A stretch of 64,000 bases of DNA. Origin: Desertivirga arenae. GTDB taxonomy: Bacteria > Bacteroidota > Bacteroidia > Sphingobacteriales > Sphingobacteriaceae. The notes under the pieces are model-generated. The model was not told the DNA's origin and searched no databases. It saw nothing but the letters and a program-made list of their open reading frames with translations. The translations under genes were made by a program, and so were the position numbers. How positions within the stretch are numbered: position 1 is the stretch's first letter; each line of letters begins with the position of its first letter. Location of the stretch: positions 124,001-188,000 of the forward strand of contig NZ_JAFEWE010000011.1 of assembly GCF_017355785.1 (NCBI RefSeq), in the 5' to 3' direction. Positions 63,448 through 64,000 of this stretch are shown piece after piece.

Positions 63448-64000
63448 AGTTTTCGCAGACCCGCATTTGCGGACTACTAGTTGTTCTTTTTTATACTGTC
63501 GGCTTTTTCGGGCTAAACAGTACTATGTCCGTAGAATTGTTCAAAGAGCTTGTTCCATTTCACCTTTTGTTGATGTTTGTACTGATCATTATCAGTCACA
63601 AAAACCAAAACAGGGCATTCTGGACATTCGTGACTGTTACGTATATCGCAGGATTCCTGATTGAACTGGCAGGAGTTAAAACAGGGTATATTTTCGGAGA
63701 TTATAATTACGGTCCTACGCTAGGTTATAAAGTGTATGACATCCCTTTGATTATCGGTGTAAACTGGGTTCTGATGGTATATTCTACAGGAGCTATCCTT
63801 GCAAACCTTAAGATTAAAAACAGGATTATTCTTGCCTTATTTGGCGCAGGGATTCTTACTATTGTCGATCTCCTAATCGAACCTGTAGCAGTAAAATTTG
63901 ATTACTGGAGTTGGGCAAACAATGAAATACCACTGCACAATTCAATTGGCTGGTTCCTTTTTTCATTCCTGATGATGTCTGTCTTTTACATGCTTCAGTT
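63444..64000 (+). CDS. CruF-like carotenoid 1,2-hydratase (3' end outside window)
   Basis: I translated about 185 codons from ATG 63444 to the window edge. It is a polytopic membrane protein of the Caroten_synth (DUF422, CruF) family: FLIELAGVKTGYIFGDYNYGPTLGYKVYDIPLIIGVNW, TIVDLLIEPVAVKFDYWSW, and PLHNSIGWFLFSFLMMS with conserved acidic and aromatic positions. CruF hydrates the psi end of a linear or monocyclic carotenoid, giving the hydroxyl needed for glycosylation. Translationally coupled to the GT2 gene. Confidence 0.85.
   Translation, partial: MKFSQTRICGLLVVLFYTVGFFGLNSTMSVELFKELVPFHLLLMFVLIIISHKNQNRAFWTFVTVTYIAGFLIELAGVKTGYIFGDYNYGPTLGYKVYDIPLIIGVNWVLMVYSTGAILANLKIKNRIILALFGAGILTIVDLLIEPVAVKFDYWSWANNEIPLHNSIGWFLFSFLMMSVFYMLQ

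Overview
The window is a stretch of a Bacteroidota chromosome, most likely from the family Sphingobacteriaceae (Pedobacter-like). This rests on three SusC/SusD pairs, GLPGLI and DUF5017 proteins, TAnnTTTG-type -7 promoter elements, Bacteroidota-type long NagB and mannose-6-phosphate isomerase proteins, and weak Shine-Dalgarno sequences. No rRNA, tRNA, CRISPR array, insertion sequence or phage gene was recognised.

Layout. (1) 1-5.1 kb: a TetX-like flavin monooxygenase with an AraC regulator, a MocR-type regulator, a small thioredoxin, a secreted DUF4350 protein and a lone receiver-domain protein. (2) 5.3-20.5 kb, minus strand: a long amino-sugar/sialoside-type polysaccharide utilization locus (PUL), transcribed susC, susD, DUF5017 lipoprotein, secreted FAD oxidoreductase, sodium symporter, two SGNH esterases, DUF4434 protein, AGE-family epimerase, and a NagB deaminase fused to a PIG-L deacetylase. 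A ROK (NagC-like) regulator is divergent at 21.0 kb. (3) 22.2-27.1 kb, minus: an esterase, an unknown secreted protein, a GH20 hexosaminidase and a GH43 enzyme. A shared palindrome (CTTTTTAA-N6-TTAAAAAG type) lies upstream of several genes in blocks 2 and 3 and of the ROK gene; I propose it as the ROK operator. (4) 27.3-34.9 kb: a mannose/mannan operon (mannose-6-phosphate isomerase-like protein, MFS sugar porter, GH92 alpha-mannosidase) with a divergent GntR/UTRA regulator. Two of its glycosidase genes are reduced to fragments, one of them an internally deleted GH76, so the operon seems to be decaying.

(5) 34.9-50.7 kb: a subtilisin-like protease, two tandem SusC/SusD pairs, a GH3 beta-glucosidase and a SASA/CE6-like esterase. 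(6) 50.7-61.7 kb: mostly core genes (DUF2809 protein, NOL1/NOP2/Sun rRNA methyltransferase, outer-membrane barrel plus GLPGLI protein, RlpA, enolase, carA, panB, RluA-type pseudouridine synthase). (7) 61.7-64.0 kb: acyltransferase, GT2 glycosyltransferase and a CruF-like carotenoid hydratase, which together look like a pathway for making acylated carotenoid glycosides; it runs off the right edge.

The most interesting signals are the palindromic operator family of blocks 2 and 3, a repeat insertion inside the PUL SusD, the NagB/PIG-L fusion without a nearby nagA, the decaying mannan operon, two promoters whose -7 element lies six bases before a start codon (candidate leaderless mRNAs), and the carotenoid tailoring set.
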